The notes below the pieces were generated by a model that was given only the letters and a program-made list of their open reading frames with translations, was not told the origin of the DNA and did no database searches. Positions 19,401 to 28,568 of a DNA stretch of 64,000 nucleotides are shown in pieces. Positions within the stretch are counted from its first letter, which is position 1. Every line of letters begins with the position of its first letter. Origin of the DNA: Myxococcus fulvus (GTDB lineage Bacteria; Myxococcota; Myxococcia; Myxococcales; Myxococcaceae); NCBI RefSeq assembly GCF_900111765.1, contig NZ_FOIB01000001.1, positions 1,302,001 through 1,366,000 of the forward strand, given 5' to 3'. Made by a program: the position numbers and the translations under genes.

Positions 19401-21570
19401 GGACACCACGTCCTCGGGCGCGGGGCGCATTGGGGTGGCCTCGTCGGGGCCCGGTCGGTTCCTGGTGGCGTACAACGATTATCGGCAGTTCGCTCGCATC
19501 CGGGCGAGGCTCGTGACGGACCCGCTGGAGAATGGGGCGGAGTGCTCGACGGCAGGGCAGTGCTCGAGCGGCTTCTGTGTCGACGGCGTGTGTTGTGACG
19601 GGGCGTGTGGTGGAGGGGTGGAGGCGGACTGTCAGGCGTGCGCGGTGGGGGCGGGTGGTGCCGAGGATGGGGCGTGTGGGCCGGTCCGGGCGGAGGTCCA
19701 GACGGTGTGCCGGCCCGTGTCGGGGCCGTGTGACGCGGCGGAGTCGTGTGACGGTGTCGAGGTGGAATGCCCGGCGGATGGCTTCGTCGCGGCGGGCGTG
19801 GAGTGTCGTCCCGCGGCCCGGGTCTGTGATGCGGTGGAGGTGTGTGGCGGCGACTCCGCCGAGTGCCCCGAGGACGTGCTCGAGGTGGACGGGACATCGT
19901 GTGACGACGCGAGCGCGTGCACGCGCGAGGACTCGTGTCAGTCCGGTGTCTGCATGGGCTCGGACCCGGTGGTGTGCACGGTGGATGACGCGTGCCAGGT
20001 GCCGGGGACGTGTGATGCGGCGACGGGGACCTGCTCGGCGCCGATGAACGTGCCGGATGGGACGGCGTGTGACGACGGCAACGCGTGCACGCAGGTGGAT
20101 GCATGTCTGGGCGGCCGCTGCGCGGGCGCGGAGCCGTGGGTCTGTTCCGCGCCGAATCCCTGCATGAAGCCTGGGACGTGTGACGCGGCGACGGGGCAGT
20201 GCTCGCCGCCGATGCCCGTGGACGATGGGACGGCGTGTGACGATGGCAATGCGTGCACCCAGGTCGACTCGTGTCAGGCGGGCGCCTGCACCGGCGCGAG
20301 TCCCGTGGTGTGCACGGCGGGGGATTCCTGCCACGTGGCGGGGACGTGTGACGCGGCAACGGGACAGTGCTCGCCGCCGGTTCCCGTCGTGGACGGTACA
20401 GCGTGTGACGATGGCAATGCGTGCACGCAGGTCGATACGTGTCAGACGGGCGTCTGCGCGGGAGCCAACCCCGTGGTCTGCTCCTCGGGCGATGCGTGCC
20501 TTGCCGCGGGGACGTGTGATGTGGCGACGGGACGGTGCTCGCCGCCGATGCCCGTTGTGGATGGCACGGCTTGCGATGACGGCAATGCGTGCACGCGAAG
20601 CGATACGTGCCGGTCCGGTGCATGTACGGGCTCGAACCCCGTGGTGTGCGTGGCGGGCGATGCATGCCACACGGCGGGGACGTGTGATGCCTCGACGGGA
20701 CAGTGCTCGCCTCCGGTGCCTGCCGAGGACGGAAGCTCTTGTGACGATGGCAATGCGTGCACCCAGCTCGATACCTGTCGGGCGGGTGCTTGTACGGGAG
20801 CGAATCCCGTGGTGTGCGCGACCGGGGATGCATGTCACACGGCGGGGACCTGTGATGGGTCCACCGGCCAGTGCTCGCCTCCTGTTCCCGTCGTGGACGG
20901 CACCTCGTGTGACGATGGCAACGCCTGTACGCGAATCGACTCGTGTCAGGCAGGCGCCTGCGCGGGAGCCGCGCCCGTCATCTGCGGCGCGAGTGATTCC
21001 TGTCACGAGGCGGGAGTCTGCAACCCGTTGACGGGGAGCTGCTCGAACCCGGAGCGAGAGGATGGCGCCGAGTGCGCTGGCGGCTCTTGCCAGTCTGGCG
21101 TGTGCATCCCCGTGCCGGACGCGGGCTCCGAGGACGCTGGCGTGCCGGATGCCGGTGGTGACGAAGACGCGGGGACACCGGACGCGAGCAGTGCGCCGGA
21201 TGCAGGTGACGAAGACGCGGGGACACCGGACGCGAGCAGTGAACCGGATGCAGGTGCGGATGACGCGGGCATCGGGCCGGACGCAGGCGCGCCGGATTCG
21301 GGTGCAGATGACGCGGGAGCAACCGACGCCGGTGGCGACACGGACGCAGGCATCGCACCCGATGCGGGCCACGTGGACGCGGACGGTGACGGACAGACCA
21401 GTGGTGACGCGGGCACCCAGGACGGCGGACCCGGGGGCCCGTTCGTTCCCGCTCCCGAGGAACCGCTCGGGTGCGGCTGTGGATCGTCCTCGGACTCGTC
21501 GAATCTGGGCCTGTTGACGCTCCTGGCGGGCGCGGTGCTGTTGCGCGCCTCACGCCGACGTCACATCTGA
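16483..21570 (+). CDS. Giant repeat lipoprotein with a C-terminal MYXO-CTERM sorting signal
   Basis: A 1695-residue surface protein. The GTG start gives a signal peptide with lipobox MTGC (Cys29). Residues about 270-1005 hold some 14 units of roughly 50-55 residues with the core YLVAWED...DIFGARVRASDGxVLD, probably beta-propeller-like blades. Residues about 1016-1542 are Cys-rich with seven units of about 62 residues starting DGTACDDGNACT. A Pro-Asp-Ala-Gly stretch follows (about 1543-1652). The end, GCGCGSSSDSSNLG plus a hydrophobic helix plus RASRRRHI, fits the MYXO-CTERM (GC...TM...RRR) sorting signal, which directs processing and surface display by the myxosortase route. A dual anchor is odd. 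Function is unknown; adhesion or surface binding is an inference. The gene is convergent with 21694-22305 and separates the acyl-CoA carboxylase genes. Confidence 0.82.
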   Translation: MPSISIVSSRLSALGGGVLLAVWLGMTGCRPSDPPPSSPEVSRGPSASVSVPLDVQGVVRRAERAFRVAREGGFTGDQGTYALRVDPGGTARLSPRHLEVVEGGAAKTRSKPVTGAPLSVRTVAVSRGGRSLLGALEVSVREDGALSLSRGAVVEVLENDDGGMEQRWEWARAPEGEGDLEVRVAVEGLAYAGRTEHGHHFVDPVTKLGARYGLATWVDAAGRRTAVETVRDGEVLVMRVPTRVLEDSSWPAMLDPLVSPEIEVDVPVPVPNALSNTRAAVAFGGGRYLVAWENRIFTQDELFFARVDAADGRVLDVGSLVLAAGTGDQRSVAVASNGQDFLLAWEDAQVHPTTGPYSDLKGARVRGSDGRVLDGAWLNLSVAAGDERRPAIASDGTDYLVVWEDERRSNNTYDVYGTRVRASDGAILDVGGRMLAGGSGSTNHWLPQVGYARGNYLLTFTNGRLWGMRLRASDLGSLDGGGFVISSLAGIQASGKVAFDGNLFLVVWSDFRNGSSNPDVFGARVTLDGAVLDPSGLGISTAAQRQEAASVASNGNGFLVAWQHTVATNVTDLHAATVGSNGTVGSSFALGVAAASSDQERQPALASDGTRYFVAWHEVRSTSHILVSGARVEASGAMLDSEQVLSVDVSRELVPAVAHASGTYLVVWQDDRARAKVADILAVRVRASDGVVLDASPLLIATTASLEELPSVASDGHQFLVVFQRRTEGVSGSSDIFGVRVGADGAVLDATPIPISTAATDQTTPSVGFSGGYYLVAWTDLRVNPQRSDVFGARVRASDGVVMEPQGFAVSGQALQERRPVVASGNGQFFVAWEDERNFPYSGDIFGARVRASDGVVLDPQGIALATETYGEKSPTVAFDGNNYLVAWEDLRVVLTTVQGRRVRAADGVVVDPSALLLATEVVYQRQPTLGFDGTRYLLTWHRGSVNYSQHALHGRRFSPQMSPVDPSSFLITDTTSSGAGRIGVASSGPGRFLVAYNDYRQFARIRARLVTDPLENGAECSTAGQCSSGFCVDGVCCDGACGGGVEADCQACAVGAGGAEDGACGPVRAEVQTVCRPVSGPCDAAESCDGVEVECPADGFVAAGVECRPAARVCDAVEVCGGDSAECPEDVLEVDGTSCDDASACTREDSCQSGVCMGSDPVVCTVDDACQVPGTCDAATGTCSAPMNVPDGTACDDGNACTQVDACLGGRCAGAEPWVCSAPNPCMKPGTCDAATGQCSPPMPVDDGTACDDGNACTQVDSCQAGACTGASPVVCTAGDSCHVAGTCDAATGQCSPPVPVVDGTACDDGNACTQVDTCQTGVCAGANPVVCSSGDACLAAGTCDVATGRCSPPMPVVDGTACDDGNACTRSDTCRSGACTGSNPVVCVAGDACHTAGTCDASTGQCSPPVPAEDGSSCDDGNACTQLDTCRAGACTGANPVVCATGDACHTAGTCDGSTGQCSPPVPVVDGTSCDDGNACTRIDSCQAGACAGAAPVICGASDSCHEAGVCNPLTGSCSNPEREDGAECAGGSCQSGVCIPVPDAGSEDAGVPDAGGDEDAGTPDASSAPDAGDEDAGTPDASSEPDAGADDAGIGPDAGAPDSGADDAGATDAGGDTDAGIAPDAGHVDADGDGQTSGDAGTQDGGPGGPFVPAPEEPLGCGCGSSSDSSNLGLLTLLAGAVLLRASRRRHI
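17300..19500 (+). repeat. Tandem ~160-bp units coding AWED/DIFGAR blades
   Basis: About 14 degenerate repeats within the giant lipoprotein gene; each codes a hydrophobic strand of the type YLVAWxD followed by VFGARVRASDGxVLDP. They are similar enough at the protein level to be one family of blades but diverged in DNA. Confidence 0.8.
19890..21100 (+). repeat. Seven tandem ~187-bp Cys-rich units
   Basis: Seven units begin GACGGNACNNCNTGTGACGANGGCAA-like DNA (DGTACDDGNACT in protein) and carry further blocks CQAGACTGANPVVC and GTCDAATGQCSPP. The DNA similarity between units is high, so recombination or slippage could change copy number. Confidence 0.85.
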
Positions 21571-21657
21571 CAGGCCCTCACGAGCGCACCACGGACCCGG
21601 GAGTGGAGGCTTCCACCTCCACGCTCGAGTCCACCCGGTACGTCTCGAACCTCTTCC

Positions 21658-21680
21658 CGCCCGGAAGACCCCTCCGGGCG
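21658..21680. terminator. Hairpin between convergent genes (8-bp GC stem)
   Basis: CGCCCGGA-AGACCCC-TCCGGGCG is a perfect 8-bp stem with a 7-nt loop, 14 bp from the stop at 21694 and 88 bp after the giant gene. A second, weaker hairpin (GTGGAGG/CCTCCAC, 21603-21622) lies just before it. Likely bidirectional termination; no U-tract. Confidence 0.5.
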
Positions 21681-21693
21681 TCACGCGCGTGCG

Positions 21694-22305
21694 CTACTTC
21701 CGCGCGCTGCGGTACTGCTCCATGTACGCCCGCGCCTGCGCGAGCTTCGCCTCGACGAACCGGTCATCCTCATCCGGCTCCGGAGGCTTGGACGGCACCG
21801 CGGCGGCGTCCCCACCGAAATCCACGGCCGCGGCCAGCAGGTTGCGCGCGGTGTTGCCACCCCCGAGCATCCGCGCCAGCAAGCCCGTCTCCACGTCCAG
21901 CCAGCGAGCGGCCTGCCGCATCACATCCAGCACCTCGCCCTCCACGGCCTTGGAGGGACGGCCCGGGCCCGCGACGCACGTGCGCGCGTAGCTGTGCTCC
22001 CGGTCCACGAAGATGCCCAGCGTGCGCTCACGGAAGTCCTGGGAGATGGCCTGCGCCATGGCGTCGAGCTGCTCCTCCAGGAAGGGCTGCTCGGACTTGC
22101 GCGCCTTGCGACCGGGGGCGGGAGGCAGGGCCACCTCCGCGGCGTGCCAGCCCGCATCGGCCAGCCCGTCCGGGGGCGTTTCCACCCACTTCACCTCCGG
22201 CGTGGGGAGGTCCACCGCCTCGCAGACACGCTTGAGCGTCTGACGCAGTGCGGTGAGGTTGCCTTCGACGTCGGCGAGAAACAGAAGGAGTCGGCGGTGG
22301 GGCAA
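21694..22305 (-). CDS. Hypothetical protein, TTG start
   Basis: A protein of about 203 residues. No ATG or GTG sits at the 5' end; the best start is TTG at 22305, with AAAGGAA about 10 nt before it. An ATT directly upstream is possible but rare. The protein opens HRRLLLFLADVEGNLTALRQTLKR, is Pro/Lys-rich in the middle and ends with a helical, charged tail (EAKLAQARAYMEQYRSARK). No known family is recognised and there are no membrane segments. It lies downstream of the carboxyltransferase gene on the same strand, 122 bp away, past a hairpin. Confidence 0.62.
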   Translation of the reverse strand: MPHRRLLLFLADVEGNLTALRQTLKRVCEAVDLPTPEVKWVETPPDGLADAGWHAAEVALPPAPGRKARKSEQPFLEEQLDAMAQAISQDFRERTLGIFVDREHSYARTCVAGPGRPSKAVEGEVLDVMRQAARWLDVETGLLARMLGGGNTARNLLAAAVDFGGDAAAVPSKPPEPDEDDRFVEAKLAQARAYMEQYRSARK

Positions 22306-22376
22306 AATGGGGGTTCCTTTCCTGGCCCGGTGAAAGCCCGCGAGCCGCACGAGAATTTCCCGTGTCGCGCGAGCCT

Positions 22377-22405
22377 GCCTGCCCCCCAGCCGACAGAGGG
22401 CAGGC
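22377..22405 (-). terminator. Hairpin after the carboxyltransferase gene
   Basis: GCCTGCCC-(13 nt)-GGGCAGGC is a perfect 8-bp stem starting about 22 nt beyond the stop codon at 22428. It could reduce read-through into the next gene on the same strand. Confidence 0.45.
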
Positions 22406-22427
22406 CTCCAGGGGCCCGGAAGGGAGC

Positions 22428-23990
<1,563 letters not shown>

Positions 23991-24040
23991 GGGCCCGCGC
24001 TCTAGCACGATTGGGGCGCTCGCGCGCTGCCCGCCTTCGC

Positions 24041-24754
24041 TCAGGCGGCGCGTCGGGCGGGGTCGTCCTTTACCGGGCCCATCAGGACGGGGAGCAGCGC
24101 GTCCACTGCCAACAAGTCCAGGCCGTAGCGCTGGCGGACCTCCTCCAGGGGGCATGCCCACAGCTCGCGCCAGGGGGCCCCGAACACGGGGCGTGCGCGG
24201 CGTCCCAGCACCCAGCCCCGGGCGAGCGCCTGGACGCGGGCGTCGCGCTCGTGGAAGGCGTAGAGCAGGGTGTTGGCGAGCCCACCGGTGAGGATGCCGA
24301 GCGCGAAGGGGGTGCCCACCTGCGCCAGGCTGAAGGCCTGGACGCCCAGCTCTCCGGCCACGTCGGTGTCGAAGCCGGTGAGCACGTGCCAGATGTCATG
24401 GGACTCGAGCAGGTGCGCGCGCACGTAGTCCTCGGGGGTGTGGGCCTCGCGTTGGGGCAGGGCGTCGGGGTCCAGGCCGTTGCGCTCCAGGTGGTCGATG
24501 AACGCGCGGCCCAGGGTGCCTTCGGGGAGTGCTCGCAGCGTGGCGAGTGGGAGGCGGCCCACGCGGGGGCGCTCGGTGAGGGCGCGGGCGCAGGTGGGGG
24601 ATTGGCTCAGGCGCTCCACGATGCGGCGCATGGCGGTGGGGGGCACGAGCACGCGGGCCAGGTCGATGATGTCCTGGAGGCGGTTGGGGTTCCTGAGCAC
24701 GCGGGCCGCTCGCCAGACGTCGCGGGCGAGCGTGAGGGGGCTGTTCAGGTTCAT
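24041..24754 (-). CDS. Coq4-like protein
   Basis: A 237-residue protein resembling COQ4, the ubiquinone-biosynthesis scaffold and C1-decarboxylating/hydroxylating protein of mitochondria and some bacteria. The zinc motif HDxxH-(11)-E is intact: His119, Asp120, His123 and Glu135 in [20 protein letters not shown]. The N-terminal helical segment ([15 protein letters not shown]) and [17 protein letters not shown] also fit. The ATG at 24754 is chosen because AGAGG precedes it; the upstream Met lacks one. Myxobacteria are reported to use menaquinone, so a classical COQ4 role is doubtful; a lipid or quinone-like substrate is possible. It is 50 bp downstream of, and reads with, the carboxyltransferase's strand but ends before that gene begins. 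Confidence 0.82.
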   Translation of the reverse strand: MNLNSPLTLARDVWRAARVLRNPNRLQDIIDLARVLVPPTAMRRIVERLSQSPTCARALTERPRVGRLPLATLRALPEGTLGRAFIDHLERNGLDPDALPQREAHTPEDYVRAHLLESHDIWHVLTGFDTDVAGELGVQAFSLAQVGTPFALGILTGGLANTLLYAFHERDARVQALARGWVLGRRARPVFGAPWRELWACPLEEVRQRYGLDLLAVDALLPVLMGPVKDDPARRAA

Positions 24755-24997
24755 GGGGGGCCTCTCGAGGGGAAGGGGCACGGCATGGAGTCGAGCGCGG
24801 GCACGCTAGCTGGCGAGTCACGGGTGTGGCGCCGTGTCGTCGGCGAGGTGCTCGTGGGTGGACACCTGCCGGGATGGGGAGCGGACACTCAGGGGCCGGG
24901 CGGGCGAACGCGTCGCCCCTGGCACCGTGCGCGCGTCGTGCGGCTGACGGAGGTTGGTGGAGGCAGGCGAGGGCGCGCCGGACAAGGAGGATGCGAG

Positions 24998-26155
24998 ATG
25001 CGCGAGACGCGAGGTGCGTTGCAGGTGGGCTCATTGCGCGGCATTCCCGTCCGCGTGCACTTCTCGCTGCTGCTCGTGTTGCCGTTGCTCGCGTATGTCT
25101 TTGGGGGCGCGTTCCGGCGGGCCGCGGAGGTGGCGGCGGTTCCGGAGGAGCAGCTGTGGGGCGCGCCGTGGGGGTGGGGGCTGGGCGTGGCGGTGGGGCT
25201 GTTCGCGTCGGTGTTCGTGCACGAGCTGGCGCACACGCTCTACGCGCTGGCGCGGGGCGGGCAGGTGCGCTCGATAACGCTGATGATGGTGGGCGGGGTG
25301 TCGGAGTTGTCGGAGGCACCGCCGAGGGCCCGGGACGAGGCGCTGATGGCGCTGGTGGGGCCGCTGACGAGCCTGGCGTTGGCGGGGCTGCTCGCGTTGG
25401 CCACGTGGGGTGTGGCGGGCACGGGCTCGTTCAATCTGCAGTTCGCGTGCTTCTACCTGGCGAGCCTGAATCTGTTCCTGGGGGTGTTCAACCTGCTGCC
25501 CGCGTTCCCGATGGATGGCGGGAGGATTCTGCGGGCGTTGCTCGCGGGGCGGATGGGGATGGTGCGCGCGACGCAGGTGGCGTCGGTGGTGGGGCGGGGG
25601 TTCGCGTTGCTGTTCGGGGTGTGGGGGCTGGCGACGTTCAACCCGTTCCTGATGGTCATCGCGTTCTTCATCTTCATGGGCGCGGATGGCGAGGCGAAGC
25701 AGGTGCGGATGAAGGCCACGTTGGAGAAGGTGCGGGTGGCGGAGTTGATGACGCCGCGCTGGATGGGCGTGGACGTGGGGGCGTCGCTGGAAGAGGCGCT
25801 GTGGGAGTTCCGGGTGGAGCGGCGCACGGCGTTGCCGGTGACGGAGGAGGGCAGGCCGCTGGGGCGCGTGGCGGTGGAGGCGGTGCGCGCGGTGCCGGCG
25901 GGGGAGCGGACGCGGCGGCAGGTGCGCGAGGTGATGCGCCCAGCGCCGGTGGCGCGGCTGGAGGAGGACGGGTGGCAGGCCCTGCGTCGCATGGCGGAGG
26001 AGGGGTCTCCGCTGCTGCTGGTGGTGGACGCGGACGGGCGACTGGCGGGGACGCTGGAGGTGGGTGATGTGGAGCGCGGGCTGACGCTCTTCCAGAACCG
26101 CGAGGAGCGGGCGGAGCGGGATGCACGGCGGTGGCGCGAGGAGCGGCCCGCGTGA
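24998..26155 (+). CDS. Site-2 protease family (M50) membrane protein with CBS pair
   Basis: A 385-residue integral membrane metalloprotease. HELAH at residues 75-79 is the zinc site with Glu76 as base, and FNLLPAFPMDGGR with Asp173 supplies the third ligand. Both lie within hydrophobic segments (residues 20-36, 58-76, 115-138, 148-170, 200-222). The C-terminal half (about 235-385) carries two CBS-like modules (VAELMTPRWMGVDVG..., VREVMRPAPVARL...). This is the rhomboid-independent S2P group III/Rv2869-unlike, SpoIVFB-like layout. Such proteases cleave membrane anti-sigma factors or other anchors; the CBS domains may sense nucleotides. AGGAGG lies 7 nt before the ATG. Divergent from the Coq4-like gene. 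Confidence 0.88.
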   Translation: MRETRGALQVGSLRGIPVRVHFSLLLVLPLLAYVFGGAFRRAAEVAAVPEEQLWGAPWGWGLGVAVGLFASVFVHELAHTLYALARGGQVRSITLMMVGGVSELSEAPPRARDEALMALVGPLTSLALAGLLALATWGVAGTGSFNLQFACFYLASLNLFLGVFNLLPAFPMDGGRILRALLAGRMGMVRATQVASVVGRGFALLFGVWGLATFNPFLMVIAFFIFMGADGEAKQVRMKATLEKVRVAELMTPRWMGVDVGASLEEALWEFRVERRTALPVTEEGRPLGRVAVEAVRAVPAGERTRRQVREVMRPAPVARLEEDGWQALRRMAEEGSPLLLVVDADGRLAGTLEVGDVERGLTLFQNREERAERDARRWREERPA

Positions 26156-26182
26156 GCGCTCCTGAGGGTCTGGCTCGCGCGA

Positions 26183-26208
26183 CTCCGGTGAGCCGGGGCC
26201 CACCGGAG
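26183..26208. terminator. Hairpin between convergent M50 and LamG genes
   Basis: CTCCGGTG-(10 nt)-CACCGGAG is a perfect 8-bp stem between the stops at 26155 and 26222. It probably serves both genes; there is no U-tract. Confidence 0.5.
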
Positions 26209-26221
26209 CGAGGGGCGAGAC

Positions 26222-26956
26222 TCAGTCGAGGTTGAAGTAAACGTCGTCGATTTCGCCGTGGTACTGGTCGTTGTTGTTGCCGACGCTCTTGGCGCCCACG
26301 TTGACGGCCTGGCCCGTGGGGCTGATGTCGTAGGTTGCCGGGAGCAGCGCGCTGCCGCGAGCGACGTTGTCGACGAGGATGGTCAGCGTGGTGCTGGTGC
26401 GCTGGCAGGCGACCTTGTGCCAGACGCCATCGGCGACGCCCACCGACGATTTGACGATGATGGGATTCACGCCGCCCGTGGTGCGGACCACGCAGCTCGG
26501 TCGGCCTTGCACGGCGTCGTCGAGCTGGAGCTTCCACTGCGCGGTGCTCGCCAGCCCCTTCTGCACGAGGTTGGAGCCGTGGGCCGTGGAGAGATCGGCG
26601 AGCGTAAGGCGGACGCGGGCGCCGAAGGTGAAGAGCGCCGTGCCGGGGTTCAGGTCGGTCGCGTCGGGGGTGGTGATGTTCGCCAGGGGGCAGCCTGTGC
26701 CATCACAGACGGAGGGGAACTTCACGCCGAGGCCCTCGAAGCCCGTCACCGCCGTCACCGTGGCGCCGTTGTTCGTCTGCACCGTGCCGGTGTGGCCCTT
26801 GCCGCTGTCATCCGTGACGGTGGTGACGGGCGTGGTGACGGTGTCGAAGCGATAGCGCAGCTTCTGGCTCACGGCGCCAGCCGCCATGGGGGCCAGCAGC
26901 AGCGTCGCGAGCGCCGCGCGCTTCGCCGTCCATCGGGGATGTGTCGTTCGGGGCAT
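26222..26956 (-). CDS. Exported LamG-like (concanavalin A fold) domain protein
   Basis: A 244-residue protein with an N-terminal signal peptide (KRAALATLLLAPMAAGAVS). A single LamG/concanavalin-A-like domain follows, shown by LRYRFDTVTT, DDSGKGHTGTVQTNNGATV, FTFGARVRLTL, VWHKVACQRTSTTLTILVDN and the closing YHGEIDDVYF. This fold binds sugars, lipids or matrix proteins; the ligand is unknown. Three cysteine sites are present. AGGAG lies 7 nt before the ATG at 26956. The next gene is divergent, with 94 bp between. Confidence 0.82.
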   Translation of the reverse strand: MPRTTHPRWTAKRAALATLLLAPMAAGAVSQKLRYRFDTVTTPVTTVTDDSGKGHTGTVQTNNGATVTAVTGFEGLGVKFPSVCDGTGCPLANITTPDATDLNPGTALFTFGARVRLTLADLSTAHGSNLVQKGLASTAQWKLQLDDAVQGRPSCVVRTTGGVNPIIVKSSVGVADGVWHKVACQRTSTTLTILVDNVARGSALLPATYDISPTGQAVNVGAKSVGNNNDQYHGEIDDVYFNLD

Positions 26957-27050
26957 GTCGTCTCCTCGTTGTCTCGGGTGTGGGGACAGCGAGGAGAGGA
27001 TAGGCGTGGGTTCGGGAAAGCCTGTCACAAGCGAGCGCATAATCGTGCGC

Positions 27051-27798
27051 ATGCTCTCGTACCGGTGCGTCAGATGGCCCTGGGTCGCTTGTCTCTTCGT
27101 GCCTTGCCTTCAGGCATGCGGCGCCTCGAATTCCGCTCTTCATACAGATTTCCCTGAAGGGGTCTCGTCCGACGTCGAATGTGAAGCCGCTGAGGCCGAC
27201 CAGTGCGTCGTGTTCGCCTGTGAAGGCGCGCTGGCGGAATGCGGGCTCTTCGCCTGTGACGACGTGGACCCGGCGCTCAGCGCCAGCGCGAGACGTGAGC
27301 TTGGGGTTTGGAATGTCAGTCATCCCTATCGGCCTGTCCGTCCTCCGGGAAGACTTCCTCCACGAGACTACCGACGCTCTGGAATCCGACAGGCGGCACG
27401 GCCTCGGATGGTCTTCCATTTCGGCTATCGCTACGGCTACCTCCCCGCGTTCCCCATCGCTAGATGGGAGCCGGTTGGTCAAACACCACCTCTTCCCGCA
27501 GGAGGAGTTGCTGGCGCGGTGGTTCGCGCGTCATGGCATCAACATCCATGAGTTCACGATGGTCGTGCCCGAGCACCTGCACCTGCGAGTCCACAATCCA
27601 GGTGGGCGGGGCGGGCCCTGGAACGCGGCCTGGCGTGAGTACATGAACGCGAACCTGCACCGTCGACGCATCCCGAAGGAGGAGCTGCTTCGCAAGTCCC
27701 TGGAGCTTGCGTTTCGATTCGACATCGCCGGACCCATCGTGCCCTACTACGGACACCCGATTCCTCCGCCGGGGCCTCAGCTCTTCGCGGACCCATGA
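27051..27798 (+). pseudogene. SitA6-type polymorphic toxin lipoprotein, frameshifted (TIGR02269 family)
   Basis: Two reading frames together encode one TIGR02269-type protein, a group now linked to the SitA6 toxins that myxobacteria pass by outer-membrane exchange. Frame one (27051 to about 27465) gives the signal peptide with lipobox LQAC (Cys23), a Cys-rich acidic section and MVFHFGYRYGYLPAFPI. Frame two (about 27465 to 27798) gives KHHLFPQEELLARWF, HGINIHEFTMVV, the HLHLRVHNPGG run and WNAAWREYMNA, the conserved C-terminal domain with a His-Me-finger-like His pair. Without correction frame one ends at 27551. Removing one G from the GGG at 27466-27468 joins the two. It is followed 28 bp later by an intact immunity-type gene. 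It is a real mutation or a sequencing error; no slippery heptamer supports programmed shifting. Confidence 0.82.
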
Positions 27799-27826
27799 CG
27801 CCGGGCTCCGAGGTCACGGACAGCGC

Positions 27827-28555
27827 ATGAAGTACTTCAGAGTCGAGCAGGAGCCCTCCTCGCGCTACTCGGGGGAGCTGAATGCCGCCCCTCGCTGGGG
27901 ACTCCCTGGGGTCGAGCCCTGTCCCCTGTGCGGACTTAGTGGTGCCACCCTCGGTCTCGAATATCCCTGCGTGGACTTGTCCAGCCTCCCGCCCGAGGAG
28001 CTGTCGCGGTTGTCCGACCCTTCTCCCGTGTCGCAGGAGGAGCTCGAGCGCTTGCGCGAGCTGGTGCGTCCCTTCGCGCCCGCGAACGCGGTGCTCGATG
28101 CGGGAGCCGAGCTGGGCCCCCTGACGGGGACGGGCTCCGGCACGTTCGGCCCGTTCTTCATGCCCGCGGGGTGGTCCCTGTGCCTGCGTCGCGAGGCGAT
28201 GGATGCACTTCAGACCGAGGGAGTCCGAGGTCTTCTCGGTGCGCCTGTCGCCGTGAAGTTCAGGACGCAGAGTCCACCGTCACTGATGAGTCTGCAGATG
28301 GACGTCCAGGGGCGGTTCCATTCCGAGGCGCTCGCGTGGACCCGCAAGCCGCCATGTCCGAGGTGTGGCATCAGTGACGTGGAGGGCCCGATGCCGGACC
28401 CCATTGTCCTCGACGCACGCTCGCTGCCGGAGGGCGTCGACCTCTTCCGACTCGCGGACGCTCCGGGCATCATCATCGCCACGGAGCGGCTCCGGGACGC
28501 GGTGACCCGACTGTCCTTCGACGGCGTGACGTTCCGGGCGGTCGAGGCGCGTTAG
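27827..28555 (+). CDS. SitI6-type double-CXXCG motif immunity protein
   Basis: A 242-residue protein with two CxxCG motifs: CPLCG at residues 32-36 and CPRCG at 177-181. This is the myxobacterial double-CXXCG paralogous family (TIGR02264), now regarded as immunity proteins of SitA6-type toxins. The cysteines probably bind a structural zinc. There is no signal peptide, so it acts in the cytoplasm, as an immunity protein must against an incoming nuclease. It begins 28 bp after the frameshifted toxin gene, the usual toxin-immunity order. The reading frame is intact, so immunity may persist after toxin loss. It is convergent with the next gene, 13 bp from its stop. Confidence 0.85.
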   Translation: MKYFRVEQEPSSRYSGELNAAPRWGLPGVEPCPLCGLSGATLGLEYPCVDLSSLPPEELSRLSDPSPVSQEELERLRELVRPFAPANAVLDAGAELGPLTGTGSGTFGPFFMPAGWSLCLRREAMDALQTEGVRGLLGAPVAVKFRTQSPPSLMSLQMDVQGRFHSEALAWTRKPPCPRCGISDVEGPMPDPIVLDARSLPEGVDLFRLADAPGIIIATERLRDAVTRLSFDGVTFRAVEAR

Positions 28556-28568
28556 CGCCCCGTGCTCC

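Noticed and set aside
18268..21372. A 1034-residue minus-strand frame across the giant lipoprotein gene
   Set aside because: It lacks any recognisable domain and mirrors the repeats of the plus-strand protein, whose signal peptide, repeats and MYXO-CTERM make sense.
27051..27798. Programmed ribosomal frameshift in the toxin gene
   Set aside because: The site (TGGGAG) is not a slippery heptamer and no SD-like stimulator or pseudoknot is clear; a simple extra G explains it better.
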